This document shows, in pieces, positions 17,142-26,196 of a stretch of 64,000 nucleotides of DNA. Within the stretch, counting starts at the first letter, position 1; each line of letters begins with the position of its first letter. Source of the DNA: Xanthomonas campestris pv. badrii (GTDB lineage Bacteria > Pseudomonadota > Gammaproteobacteria > Xanthomonadales > Xanthomonadaceae); contig NZ_CP051651.1 in the NCBI RefSeq assembly GCF_012848175.1, positions 3,596,001-3,660,000 on the forward strand, read 5' to 3'. Below the pieces are notes generated by a model. That model was given only the letters and a program-made list of their open reading frames with translations, had not been told where the DNA came from and searched no databases. Both the position numbers and the translations under genes were made by a program.

Positions 17142-18011
17142 GTGCCCAGATTGCTACGAATCGTCGTGCTGTCGTTTTTCTTGGTCTGTGCCAGCTGCGG
17201 CGGCGTGTCGTTGCCTGCGCCTGCGCAGCAATCGGCGTATCCACTACGCTCGTATTTCCCCGATCCCAAGGCACAGGCGCTGGCGCTGGCCGCCGAGCAT
17301 GGCAACGTCAAGGAAGTGCGGCGGTTGATGAAAGAGGAGCGCGTCGATCCTGATGTGATCTTTTCCAAGGATGGCTACCCGCTGCTGATGTGGCCAATCC
17401 TCACGCAGAACCCCGAGGGGTTGCGGGCGATGCTGGAGAATGGGGCAGACCCCAATGCACGCAAGCTACACCCGCAGCAAGATACCACGCGATTCAAAGG
17501 GCGTTATGAAGACAATGCGATGGTCTGGGCCGCCAAACAGGAAGATCCGGTCTATCTGAAATTATTGCTCGATCATGGCGGCGACCCGAACACCCGTAAC
17601 TCCAACGGCGAAACCCTACTTTTGCAGGCATTCCTTACCCAAAATAAATGGGAGAACGTAAAGCTCTTGGTGGAACGTGGAGCGGATGTGAATTCCACCA
17701 GCCAGGGCTCTCCTATAATTTTTCATTACGCAGCCAGGGGTGGATTTGAGCAGGTCTTCTGGCTGCTTGAACATGGCGCAGATCCGAAAATAAACGATCT
17801 AACGAGAAATCCTGATGGCTCGCATGAATACCCCGTGGTCGCAGATATATTTTGGCACCCGGGCAATCCGAATGACCCAACCTGGCAACGCAAGTGCCAG
17901 CAATGGCTACTGCAGCACGGGTATACGCGCCCACCGCTACCTGATTACCTACGAAAGATGCGCAAAGCCTTCGGCTTCCCTTCCGAAGAGAAAGATATTC
18001 CGTTACTTTGA
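17142..18011 (+). CDS. Ankyrin-repeat lipoprotein, putative effector immunity protein, copy 3
   Basis: 289 residues, GTG start after AAGGATGC, lipobox LVCASC as in copies 1 and 2. Residues 90-180 are almost the same as copy 1 (RKLHPQQDTTRFKGRYED) while the last ankyrin repeat carries its own insert (HGADPKINDLTRNPDGSHEY). It ends 26 bp before the full-length lipase gene, with the same ACTGAAGAAGG link found after copies 1 and 2, so it is the directly co-transcribed partner and the best candidate for the cognate immunity protein. Confidence 0.78.
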   Translation: MPRLLRIVVLSFFLVCASCGGVSLPAPAQQSAYPLRSYFPDPKAQALALAAEHGNVKEVRRLMKEERVDPDVIFSKDGYPLLMWPILTQNPEGLRAMLENGADPNARKLHPQQDTTRFKGRYEDNAMVWAAKQEDPVYLKLLLDHGGDPNTRNSNGETLLLQAFLTQNKWENVKLLVERGADVNSTSQGSPIIFHYAARGGFEQVFWLLEHGADPKINDLTRNPDGSHEYPVVADIFWHPGNPNDPTWQRKCQQWLLQHGYTRPPLPDYLRKMRKAFGFPSEEKDIPLL

Positions 18012-18037
18012 CCGATAACTGAAGAAGGAATTTTCAG

Positions 18038-20446
18038 ATGCCAACTCTCGCAGACCATCAACATCAGCGTGCCGTACTCGCGCAGCTGCGGACCAGCAGC
18101 GATCCACAGGCACGGCAGCAAGCCGAGAAACTGCAAACGCTATATCACGACCGTGAAATGGCTGGGCTTTCCGACGATGTCTACGACTCGGCCAAAGGCG
18201 AAGGACAGCCGGATGCCGGATGGATTCGCGCCAGCGAGCATCTGGACAAACTGCGTGAGTATGCGCCGCAGCTGAACCTGACGGATGATCAGATAAGAGA
18301 CTTGTTGAAGCCTGACCGTTCAGGCTTCCGCGCCGAAATCTATCTCCCCGACCCGGCCATCCTCGGCCCCGGCTACAAACCCACCGTGGCTTTCAAGGGT
18401 TCGGCCGGCGAGGTCCTGACGCCGGATGGGCTACGCCCCACCGGCAGCGAGGACTTCGTCGCCAACAACTTCCCGCAATCGGTGGGCCTGAAAACCGATT
18501 ACTACGATCGAGCAATGAGTCTTGCGTACCAGTTAAGTCGCTCGCAGCTCGACTTCGAAATCACCGGCCACTCCCTCGGCGGCGGCATGGCCTCGGCGGG
18601 AGCGGCAGTGTCAGGCATGCGAACCACCACCTTCAATGCCGCCGGCCTGCATCCGCTCACCGCCCAGCGGTTTGCCCAGGAGAATGGGCTGCCGGTCTAC
18701 GACCCCAAACAAAGCGTCGTCGCCTACCAGGTCACCGGCGAGGTCCTCAACGACGGCATCCAGCAGAATATCCATCGCCTGGATGCGTTCCGGCGCGCAG
18801 AACTCGGCGCGGTGCTGAAGGAAACCTGCACCGTGCTCGATGAGTTGCCGCAAGCCAAGGCCTTGCTGGCCAGCCAGCTCGATGCGACGTTGCCGGCGCA
18901 TGCGCAACCGGCCGCCCACGCGTTCCTGGACCGGCTGCAACATGGCAACACCACGCAACTGTTGCGGGAGTTGCCGTTGGCGGCCGGCCAGATGCAACCG
19001 CTGCTGGCGGCCAAGCAGCATGCCACCGACGGCCAGGGCATCGTTGATCGCCCTGCGAGGCTGTCGCTGCGCGATGTGTCCAACTTCGCCGGCCCCGCGC
19101 TGGATGCGCTCCATGCCACCTCGCAAGGTGTGCGGGTGGGGCGCGGCCTGGGTGGGGTGGTCGCGGAGTCGGGCCAGATGGCAGACCAGGCGCTGGATGC
19201 CGCGGGCGACCTGGCCCAGCGCGCGGCGCAAGCCGCGGCGCAGGTCCGGCAGGGTATCGCCCAGCGGCTGGGGGCGGCCGCGGGAGAAGGCGTGGAGCAG
19301 GCCGGTGCATTCGCCGCGCAGGGGCGTCAGGCCCTGGGCCAGGTGCAGCGGTTGCAGGGACAGGTGCAGGGCGAAGCGGCTTCGCTGGGCGCGGCGGCGC
19401 TGCGTGGGCTGGGCGGGATGCTGCCGCAGGCATTGGACGCACAGCTCGATGCACAGGCCGAGCGCCTGGCGCAGGCCGGTGCGGCCGCGGAACAGCGCGG
19501 GCAGAACCAGGCCACACAGCGCTTGAATGAGGCGGCCGATGACGCCCGGCAGATCCGACAGCGTGGCCATGAAACAGGCCAGGCGCTCGACGCCGCCGCC
19601 AGCCAGATTGGGCAGGCCGAGCACGCCAGCTGGACTGCAGCGGGCGTCCAGGCGAACGCGCTGCTGGACACGACGGGACGGTATACCGAGGCGACATCTG
19701 CGTTGGCGCCCGAGATCTACGCCAAGCAGGCCGGTGTGGCCACCGCTGCGGTTGCCACCTATGCCACGCACAACCCGACCACTCCGCACGGCCTGTTCAA
19801 TCTGGTCAAGACGGGCGAGTTCGCTGGCAACCTGGGGCAGAGCCTGGACGAGGCCACCGAACGGCATCTGATGACCGAGACAGTCGTGCCCAGCATGGAT
19901 GCGCTCATCCAGGATGTCGAACGCAAGGCGCGCGCGCAGGCCGCGCCGGATCAGGCTCAGGCGCAAGGCGCTGCGCTCGGACCGGGCGAGCGCGGCACCG
20001 CGGTGCAGGCGCTACCTGTGGCCGCATCGGTTGCAAGCGCCCCCGAGCGCACGCAGCCGGACCTCGCCGTGCAGCCGCAACAGGCGCTGGAACAGCAACG
20101 CCATTGGCAACTGCACATGGAGCAGACGGTGCAGCAGGAGCGCGAGCGGCTGGCAGAGCAGGAAAAGGCCGACGCGCAGCGCGAGCACGCCACCGTAGGA
20201 AGCGACCCCGCACGGCAATCGCCGGGCCTGCTTCCCTTCAGCGACCCTGCGCATCCAGGCCATGCGTTGTACGCGGACGTCAAGCATCGGCTGGATGCAA
20301 GGGCACGCCGCTGCCGGAAGATCACCTCACCCAGGTCACTGCGGCCCTGTACGTGCAAGGCTTCAAGCCCAATTGGGATGGGCGGGTGGATGTGGTCAAC
20401 GAAACCTTCTTTGCACAGAACTACGACGACATCACCAAGCGCGTGA
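18038..20446 (+). CDS. Lipase-type effector of the antibacterial type IV secretion system, frameshifted near its C-terminus
   Basis: 802 residues as read. Residues ~80-250 are a class-3-lipase-like alpha/beta-hydrolase: nucleophile S179 in ITGHSLGGGMAS, with a likely acid at D239 (GEVLNDG). It would hydrolyse membrane lipids in the target periplasm. Residues ~350-600 are Ala/Gln-rich helix, then LVKTGEFAGNLGQSLDEATE. Residues ~725-755 (LLPFSDPAHPGHALYADVKH) begin an XVIPCD, the domain recognised by VirD4 in Xanthomonas bacteria-killing T4SS effectors. At about 20296-20301 one base is missing, so the last ~48 residues as read are out of frame; the proper XVIPCD end lies in the next frame to 20589. 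Restoring the base gives ~850 residues. As sequenced it is probably not exported, unless this is a sequencing error. Confidence 0.8.
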   Translation: MPTLADHQHQRAVLAQLRTSSDPQARQQAEKLQTLYHDREMAGLSDDVYDSAKGEGQPDAGWIRASEHLDKLREYAPQLNLTDDQIRDLLKPDRSGFRAEIYLPDPAILGPGYKPTVAFKGSAGEVLTPDGLRPTGSEDFVANNFPQSVGLKTDYYDRAMSLAYQLSRSQLDFEITGHSLGGGMASAGAAVSGMRTTTFNAAGLHPLTAQRFAQENGLPVYDPKQSVVAYQVTGEVLNDGIQQNIHRLDAFRRAELGAVLKETCTVLDELPQAKALLASQLDATLPAHAQPAAHAFLDRLQHGNTTQLLRELPLAAGQMQPLLAAKQHATDGQGIVDRPARLSLRDVSNFAGPALDALHATSQGVRVGRGLGGVVAESGQMADQALDAAGDLAQRAAQAAAQVRQGIAQRLGAAAGEGVEQAGAFAAQGRQALGQVQRLQGQVQGEAASLGAAALRGLGGMLPQALDAQLDAQAERLAQAGAAAEQRGQNQATQRLNEAADDARQIRQRGHETGQALDAAASQIGQAEHASWTAAGVQANALLDTTGRYTEATSALAPEIYAKQAGVATAAVATYATHNPTTPHGLFNLVKTGEFAGNLGQSLDEATERHLMTETVVPSMDALIQDVERKARAQAAPDQAQAQGAALGPGERGTAVQALPVAASVASAPERTQPDLAVQPQQALEQQRHWQLHMEQTVQQERERLAEQEKADAQREHATVGSDPARQSPGLLPFSDPAHPGHALYADVKHRLDARARRCRKITSPRSLRPCTCKASSPIGMGGWMWSTKPSLHRTTTTSPSA

Positions 20447-20589
20447 ATATGTCCCTGGCCGGTACGGCACCATCGGTGCAGGAATCGATGCAGCACGTGC
20501 AGGCGCAGACACTGGAAACCGCGCGGCAGCAGGAGGCGATTGCGCAGGCCAGCCGAGATCAGCCCTCCCCCCCGGGGCCGGTCATATAA
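20297..20589 (+). pseudogene. Detached 3' end of the effector's XVIPCD
   Basis: Frame +1 relative to the effector. It reads KGTPLPEDHLTQVTAALYVQ, then the WDGRVDVVNE segment, MSLAGTAPSVQESM and a Gln-rich tail (TLETARQQEAIAQAS), the second half of an XVIPCD. It continues smoothly from VKHRLDA at the frameshift and has no start of its own. Confidence 0.85.
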
Positions 20590-20647
20590 GGGCAATGCGC
20601 CACGCGTGGTCGACAATATCGACTCGCATGCCGGCGCAAGATAGGCG

Positions 20648-21109
20648 ATGGAAATGACAGACACGATCGCTCCGGCCAACGCGGCATTTGCCGCATTCGA
20701 ACATGCCGACTGGCATGGCCTGCTGCATGGCCCTCATGTGGTGTACCTGCTGGCGCATGCACGGCGGGACGCCTTCTACATCGATGTGGCAAGCGACTTG
20801 CGCGCTGTGGCCAAGCAGTGCAGGCATCTCGTGGCACAACAAGAAGCGACCCTACCCCAAACCCAGGTGATGCCGCTGCTGCTGGTGTGGTTCGAAGTGC
20901 ATGACGACCCCGCAGCTGCGCGAGCACGCGCGAATGAGATCCGCCGTTGGACGCATGCGTGGCAACGGCGGCTGGTTGATGCATTGAATCCGCTGTGGCT
21001 CGACGTAGACGGGTACGCCTGTGGATTTCCCGGCGAGCTGTCACAGGTGGGAGAACGCCAGGTCCGACAGAGCGACATACCGAACCCGTTCGATGTGCGG
21101 GTTACCTGA
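20648..21109 (+). CDS. Degenerate GIY-YIG domain protein
   Basis: 153 residues. It aligns by eye to the short GIY-YIG proteins of Xanthomonas: VVYLLAHARRDAFYIDVASDL (cut here to its ends VVYLLA and FYIDV) for VYLLA...LYIGVTSDL, then LVWFEVHDDPAAARARANEI and LVDALNPLWLD. The catalytic set is eroded: YIG is YID, the Arg after SDL is not conserved in position, and the Glu of the AxxRExxIK helix is Ala (RARANEIRRW). So nuclease activity is unlikely. It lies 58 bp after the effector and may or may not belong to that locus. Confidence 0.6.
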   Translation: MEMTDTIAPANAAFAAFEHADWHGLLHGPHVVYLLAHARRDAFYIDVASDLRAVAKQCRHLVAQQEATLPQTQVMPLLLVWFEVHDDPAAARARANEIRRWTHAWQRRLVDALNPLWLDVDGYACGFPGELSQVGERQVRQSDIPNPFDVRVT

Positions 21110-21403
21110 GTCGATAGGCCGTGGGCGCATGGCCGCGCTTGCCGCTACGCACTTGCACCATCTGCGCTGGCGCCATCTGCGCAAAATTTAGCCTGCGGCC
21201 GCGATTGATGGACAAGTGACCGGATGCCCCAGAGCAGCAGTGCCTGCACGTGCTGCCCAAAAAGCGGACAACAACACGACTGCGCAGCCGCTGGGCAGAG
21301 GCGCGGCAGACACTCGCAATCGCATGAACCACGCGTCCACTCCGCTTCCGAGCGTGCCGTCCACGCCCACCTGGCGACTGCTCGCGACGTTGTGATCTCC
21401 GCT

Positions 21404-22075
21404 CTACTCCTGCAGCCGATCGCAATCCTCCATCGAGGTCCCGCTGCTGGCGGGCTGGCCATTGGCCTCCGTATCCGCCTGTCGCTCTTGCGCGCGCTGC
21501 CTGCTGCGACACTCCATCTGCGCTCGCTCCCGCTTGCGTTGCGCGGTCCTGGCCGCGTCGATCTCGGCGCGCTCGCGATTGGCCCGCTCGGTGTTTTCGC
21601 GTGTTTCCTGCTTGACGCGCCTGGCGATGGACGGCGCGCCGCGATGCGGAGAGCCCTCGCCAGGCGCCAGCACTTCCAGGTCCGGCGAGCTCTCCGGTGC
21701 ATGGTTGCGCCACAGCGCGCGTTCGCTCTCCACGGTCCATTCGCGGCCGCGGTAATGCGCGTCCCAATAGGCGTCCAGCGAAAACGCAATCTTCGGCACC
21801 GCGCCAGCGAGATCGCCGCGATCCAGCGCAATCGCCTGCGCAGGCATCCAGCCGCGTGCATCGGGCCCGCGCACATCGCACCATCTGCCGTTCTCCAGGC
21901 AGCCATGGATGGTGACCGGATTGCCGGCATTGGCTTCGCCCACCAGCCGGTATTCGTCGCCAGGGCCTGCACGCAAACGGGCCAGACTGTTGACGTGCCC
22001 GGTGTGCTGCGCCGCGACCGGTGCGGCCGCCACCATCAGCAACCACACCACGCTGCATGCCAGAACTCGCCGCAT
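21404..22075 (-). CDS. Exported SH3-domain protein
   Basis: 223 residues from the ATG giving MRRVLACSVVWLLMVAAAPVAAQ, a clear signal peptide; longer in-frame starts lack one. Residues 25-85 are a bacterial SH3 domain (VNSLARLRAGPGDEYRLVGE, ENGRWCDVRGPDARGWMPA), often a peptidoglycan or ligand-binding module. From about residue 135 it is a highly charged Arg/Glu helix (RVKQETRENTERANRERAEI). Two Cys pairs are visible in the mature protein. Periplasmic location is likely; function unknown. Confidence 0.7.
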   Translation of the reverse strand: MRRVLACSVVWLLMVAAAPVAAQHTGHVNSLARLRAGPGDEYRLVGEANAGNPVTIHGCLENGRWCDVRGPDARGWMPAQAIALDRGDLAGAVPKIAFSLDAYWDAHYRGREWTVESERALWRNHAPESSPDLEVLAPGEGSPHRGAPSIARRVKQETRENTERANRERAEIDAARTAQRKRERAQMECRSRQRAQERQADTEANGQPASSGTSMEDCDRLQE

Positions 22076-22218
22076 TGCCTTCTCCCTTCGCGTGAGGATC
22101 CCTTCGCGCGATCTGCTCGCTGCAACGAACGCGCTGGCGTGCTTGGTAGGACAGGCCGACTGAATGCACTGCCAATGCCGCACGCACTGTCACCAGGCGG
22201 CAGGCATATCCGCTGCGC

Positions 22219-24243
22219 TTACCCCGCCATCCCGTTGTGCCGCAGCAATGCGTCGATGCTCGGCGCACGGCCACGGAAGGCACGGAAGTTGTCGGCCGCA
22301 CTGCGGCTGCCACCGCGCGACAACACTTCATGGCGAAAACGTGCACCCGTATCAGCGACCTGTTCCGGCGCCTCTTCGAACGCGGCGTAGGCATCGGCAC
22401 TGAGCACTTCGGCCCATTTGTAGCTGTAATAGCCGGCTGCGTAACCGCCTGCGAAAATATGGCTGAACTGATGCGGGAAGCGATTCCATGCCGGCGGGCG
22501 ATTGACGGCCACCTCGTCGCGCACGCGTTCGATCAGCTGCAGCACGCTGTCCTGCACCGGGTCGAAGCTGCTGTGCAGCTGCATGTCGAACAACGCAAAT
22601 TCCAGCTGGCGCACGGTGAACATGCCACTCTGGAAATTGCGCGCGGCCAGCAGGCGGTCGAACAGGTTGCGCGGCAACGGTTCGCCGGTCTGCACATGCG
22701 CGGTCATCGCCTGCACGCGCTCCCATTCCCAGCAGAAGTTCTCCATGAACTGGCTGGGCAACTCCACCGCGTCCCACTCCACGCCGTTGATGCCGGCCAC
22801 GCCGAGCTCGCCGATACGGGTGAGCAACTGGTGCAGCCCGTGGCCCATTTCATGGAACAGCGTGGTGACTTCGCCGTGCCGGAACGTGGCCGGTGCATCG
22901 CCACTGCCGCGGCCGAAATTGCACACCAGATACACCAGCGGCGTCTGTACGCCGTTGGCGGTGTCGCGGCGATTGCGGCAGTCGTCCATCCAGGCACCGC
23001 CGCGCTTGCCTTCGCGCGCGTACAGATCCAGATAGAACTGGCCGACCAGCACACCTTGCGCATCTTCCAGGCGATAAAAGCGCACATCCGGATGCCACAC
23101 CGGCGCGCTGTCCGGCTTGACCGTCAGCCCGTACAGGCTATGGATCACATCGAACAGGCCGGCCAGCACTTTCGGCTCGGTGAAATACTGCTTCACTTCC
23201 TGTTCGGAAAAGCTGTAGCGGGCCTGCTTGAGCTTTTCGCTGGCATAGGCCAGATCCCAGGCCTGCAGTTCATCCAGGCCGAGTTCGTCGCGGGCGAAGG
23301 CTTCCAGTTCGGCGCGGTCGCGCTGCGCGTATGGCTTGGCACGCACCGCCAGATCGCGCAGAAAGCCCATCACTTCATCCGGACTCTGCGCCATCTTGGT
23401 GGCGATGGAATACTCGGCGTAACTGGCAAAACCGAGCAGCTGCGCCAGCTCGGCGCGCAGCGCAAGAATGCGATCGATGTTGGCGCTGTTGTCCAGCGCG
23501 GCATCGCCGAATTCGGAGGCGCGCTCGGCGTTGGCACGATACAGCAGCGCGCGCAGTTCGCGGCTGTCGGCATCGGTCTGCACCGGCAGGTAGCACGGCA
23601 TCTGCAGGGTGAACTTCCACCCTGGCACGCCGTCCTTTTCTGCGGCGGCGCGCGCGGCGGCAATCACTTCGGCCGGCAGACCGGACAGCTGGGTGTCGTC
23701 TTCGGTCACGTACGACCAGGCATCGGTGGCATCGAGCACGTTCTGCGAAAACTTCGCCGCCAGTGCCGACAGTTCTTCCTGGATCTGCGCAAAGCGCGCC
23801 TTGGCGGCGTCGTCCAGCTCGGCACCGCCGAGCCGGAAATCGCGCAGCGCGTTGTCCAGCACCTTGCGCCGGGCTTCATCGTAGCGCGCAGCATCCGGCG
23901 ACTGCGCCAGTGCCTTGTACTGCGCGTACAGCGCCAGGTTCTGGCCCAGCGCGCTGCCGAAGCGGCTCACCTTGGGCAGGTTGCTGTTGTAGGCCTCGCG
24001 CAACTCGGGGGTGTTCATCACTGCCTGCAGATGGCCCACCTGCCCCCAGGCACGCCAGAGCCGCTCGGTGGCATCGTCCAGCGGCACCACGAAGCTGTCC
24101 CAGCTGACCGGGCTGACCTGTTCGGCGGCCTTTACTGCCGCCTCGGCCTGCGCCAGCAGCTGGTCGATCGCCGGGCTCACATGCTCGGGGCCGATCGCAT
24201 CGAAGGACGGCAGTCCGGAGAGGTCGAGCAAGGGGTTGGTCAT
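22219..24243 (-). CDS. prlC: Oligopeptidase A (M3 metallopeptidase)
   Basis: 674 residues, cytoplasmic, no signal peptide. It degrades short peptides, including cleaved signal peptides. The zinc site is HEMGH (H464, E465, H468) with the third ligand in the GVEWDAVELPSQ region about 25 residues later. FHEMGHGLHQLLT and SQFMENFCWE are M3 signatures; FAGGYAAGYYSYKWAEVLS near the C-terminus is the conserved substrate-binding stretch. Length fits PrlC/OpdA (about 680). Start is the ATG at 24241-24243. Confidence 0.92.
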   Translation of the reverse strand: MTNPLLDLSGLPSFDAIGPEHVSPAIDQLLAQAEAAVKAAEQVSPVSWDSFVVPLDDATERLWRAWGQVGHLQAVMNTPELREAYNSNLPKVSRFGSALGQNLALYAQYKALAQSPDAARYDEARRKVLDNALRDFRLGGAELDDAAKARFAQIQEELSALAAKFSQNVLDATDAWSYVTEDDTQLSGLPAEVIAAARAAAEKDGVPGWKFTLQMPCYLPVQTDADSRELRALLYRANAERASEFGDAALDNSANIDRILALRAELAQLLGFASYAEYSIATKMAQSPDEVMGFLRDLAVRAKPYAQRDRAELEAFARDELGLDELQAWDLAYASEKLKQARYSFSEQEVKQYFTEPKVLAGLFDVIHSLYGLTVKPDSAPVWHPDVRFYRLEDAQGVLVGQFYLDLYAREGKRGGAWMDDCRNRRDTANGVQTPLVYLVCNFGRGSGDAPATFRHGEVTTLFHEMGHGLHQLLTRIGELGVAGINGVEWDAVELPSQFMENFCWEWERVQAMTAHVQTGEPLPRNLFDRLLAARNFQSGMFTVRQLEFALFDMQLHSSFDPVQDSVLQLIERVRDEVAVNRPPAWNRFPHQFSHIFAGGYAAGYYSYKWAEVLSADAYAAFEEAPEQVADTGARFRHEVLSRGGSRSAADNFRAFRGRAPSIDALLRHNGMAG

Positions 24244-24337
24244 GGAGCGCTCCGGCGGTGGACTGGATCAGGGGAAGGGACAAGCGGCACGCGGCGGTGC
24301 ACAGGTGCATGCACCAGCTACCGCAACGATATGGCGG

Positions 24338-25441
24338 TCATTCCAGCGCAGCACAAGGCAGCGGCGGCAACGCGCCGCCGTTGACTGCGCTGGCAATGGC
24401 CGCGTCGCTGTCGGCGGTGTCGATCTCGCGCGCCACATACCAGGCCGGGTCGTAGTAGCTGTGCGCGTAACGCTCGCCGGCATCGCACAGGATGGTGACG
24501 ATGGAGCCCTGCTGGCCTTCCTCGCGCATGCGCTGGGCGGCCTGCAGCACGCCGACGAAGTTGGTGCCGGTGGAACCGCCCACGCGACGGCCCAGGGTGG
24601 CGCTGACGTGGCGCATGGCCGCCAGGCTCAGCGCGTCGGGCACTTTGACCATCGCATCCACGCAGGTGGCGATGAAGCTGGACTCCACCCGCGGCCGGCC
24701 GATGCCTTCGATGCGCGAGCCGCCGGTGATGGCCAGTTCCTTGGGGCACTGCCCGTCCACCGCGCGGCAGTAGCCGTCGAAGAACACCGACACTTCCGGG
24801 TCGGCGCACAGGATGCGGGTGGCGTGGCGCCGGTAGCGCACATAGCGCCCCAGGGTGGCGCTGGTGCCGCCGGTGCCCGGGCTGCAGACGATCCATTCCG
24901 GAATCGGGTACGGCTCTTCGGCCAGCTGCTTGAAGATCGATTCGGCGATGTTGTTGTTGGCGCGCCAGTCGGTGGCGCGCTCGGCATAGGTGAACTGGTC
25001 CATGAAGTGCCCGCCGGTCTCGCGTGCGAGCTGGTGCGAGGCGCTGTCCAGGTCGCAGGCACGCTCCACCAGGTGGCAGCGCCCGCCCTGGAACTCGATC
25101 GCGGCGATCTTTTCCGGCGAGGTGGAGGCCGGCATCACCGCGATGAAGGGCACCCCCAGCAGACGGGCGAAATACGCTTCCGACACGGCGGTGGAGCCGC
25201 TGGAGGCTTCGATCACCGGGCGGCCCTCGCGCAGCCAGCCATTGGCCAGCGCATACAGGAACAACGACCGCGCCAGCCGGTGCTTGAGGCTGCCGGTGGG
25301 GTGGCTGGACTCGTCCTTGAAGTACAGGTCGATGCCCGGATAGCCCGGCAGGTCCATGGGAATCAGATGGGTATCGGCCGAACGGTTGAAATCGGCCTCG
25401 ATCTTCTGGATGGCGGCGGCCACCCACTGGCGCTGCGACAT
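24338..25441 (-). CDS. PLP-dependent cysteine synthase-family protein (Cds1-like cysteine desulfhydrase)
   Basis: 367 residues from ATG 25439-25441; a GTG two codons earlier is possible. Fold type II PLP enzyme. The PLP lysine is K53 in [13 protein letters not shown], the substrate loop is [13 protein letters not shown], and the phosphate loop is [23 protein letters not shown] and the long C-terminal part ([18 protein letters not shown], here cut) match the Cds1 group, which breaks down cysteine to sulfide, pyruvate and ammonia, rather than CysK. Exact reaction is inferred from subgroup. Confidence 0.78.
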   Translation of the reverse strand: MSQRQWVAAAIQKIEADFNRSADTHLIPMDLPGYPGIDLYFKDESSHPTGSLKHRLARSLFLYALANGWLREGRPVIEASSGSTAVSEAYFARLLGVPFIAVMPASTSPEKIAAIEFQGGRCHLVERACDLDSASHQLARETGGHFMDQFTYAERATDWRANNNIAESIFKQLAEEPYPIPEWIVCSPGTGGTSATLGRYVRYRRHATRILCADPEVSVFFDGYCRAVDGQCPKELAITGGSRIEGIGRPRVESSFIATCVDAMVKVPDALSLAAMRHVSATLGRRVGGSTGTNFVGVLQAAQRMREEGQQGSIVTILCDAGERYAHSYYDPAWYVAREIDTADSDAAIASAVNGGALPPLPCAALE

Positions 25442-25572
25442 GGGCACGGACGTGATGCGAAAGAGATGCCGATTCTACCGCCGCCAGGCGCACACCCGCG
25501 GCAGGCGGTCATCGGGCGGACAGTCGGGAGCCGATGGTATGCTGGCCGCATCTGTTTCCGCCGCGAGCGCCC

Positions 25573-25971
25573 GTGCTGCATTGCCTGCTCCGCCTGCTGC
25601 TGTGCCTATGCCTGGTCGCCAACACGGCCACCGGCGCATGGGCGTCGGTGGGCATGGCCATGCCGGAGATGGCCATGCCGCAACCGGCTGCGCATGGGGC
25701 GGGGCATGCGGCAAGCGCCGATGCCATGCCCTGTCATGCGGACATGCCGCCGCCGGCCCCGACCCAGCCCGACCACGCATCCCACCACGCGCACGCGGCC
25801 GACTGCTGCAAGCTGGGCAGCTGCGACTGCCTGCACCACTGCAGCCTGGCCTTGCTGACCCTGCCGGCGCTACCTGCCGGCCTGCCCGGCCGCCCGGCAC
25901 TGCCGGCAATTCCGGCCGACGGGCGTGGCAGCCCGGTGCCCGAACAGCCGGTTCGACCTCCCATCGGCTGA
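25573..25971 (+). CDS. copL: CopL-type copper resistance leader/regulatory protein
   Basis: 132 residues if read from the GTG at 25573, which places a hydrophobic stretch (LHCLLRLLLCLCLVANTA) at the N-terminus as in other CopL proteins; an ATG at 25534 would add 13 residues. It is rich in Met and His (GMAMPEMAMPQPAAHGAGH), then a Cys cluster (ADCCKLGSCDCLHHC), and ends PVRPPIG, a CopL hallmark. In Xanthomonas copL is needed for copper-induced expression of copAB, through a mechanism not fully known. It precedes copA by about 225 bp. Confidence 0.85.
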   Translation: MLHCLLRLLLCLCLVANTATGAWASVGMAMPEMAMPQPAAHGAGHAASADAMPCHADMPPPAPTQPDHASHHAHAADCCKLGSCDCLHHCSLALLTLPALPAGLPGRPALPAIPADGRGSPVPEQPVRPPIG

Positions 25972-26196
25972 GCGCAGCCGACACCACGGCGGCGCTTGGT
26001 GCCGGGTACGTGGCGCGGTCGCGGGGATCTTCCCGCCCCCGCGTGTTCACCCCCCGCGTGCCGCGTCGTCCATGCCCTGCGCCGTTTCGTGCGGATGTGT
26101 TGGCTGCCCTGATCGCTCTTCGCCCTGCATCGATGGATGCGGGATTTCTCAGCGATGCGTTGCGTCTGCCGGTGCGGTGGGCGCACCGGAGGTGTC

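Noticed and set aside
22237..24384. A 715-codon plus-strand open frame opposite oligopeptidase A
   Set aside because: The minus-strand product has the HEMGH zinc site and full M3 family length; the plus frame shows no motifs.
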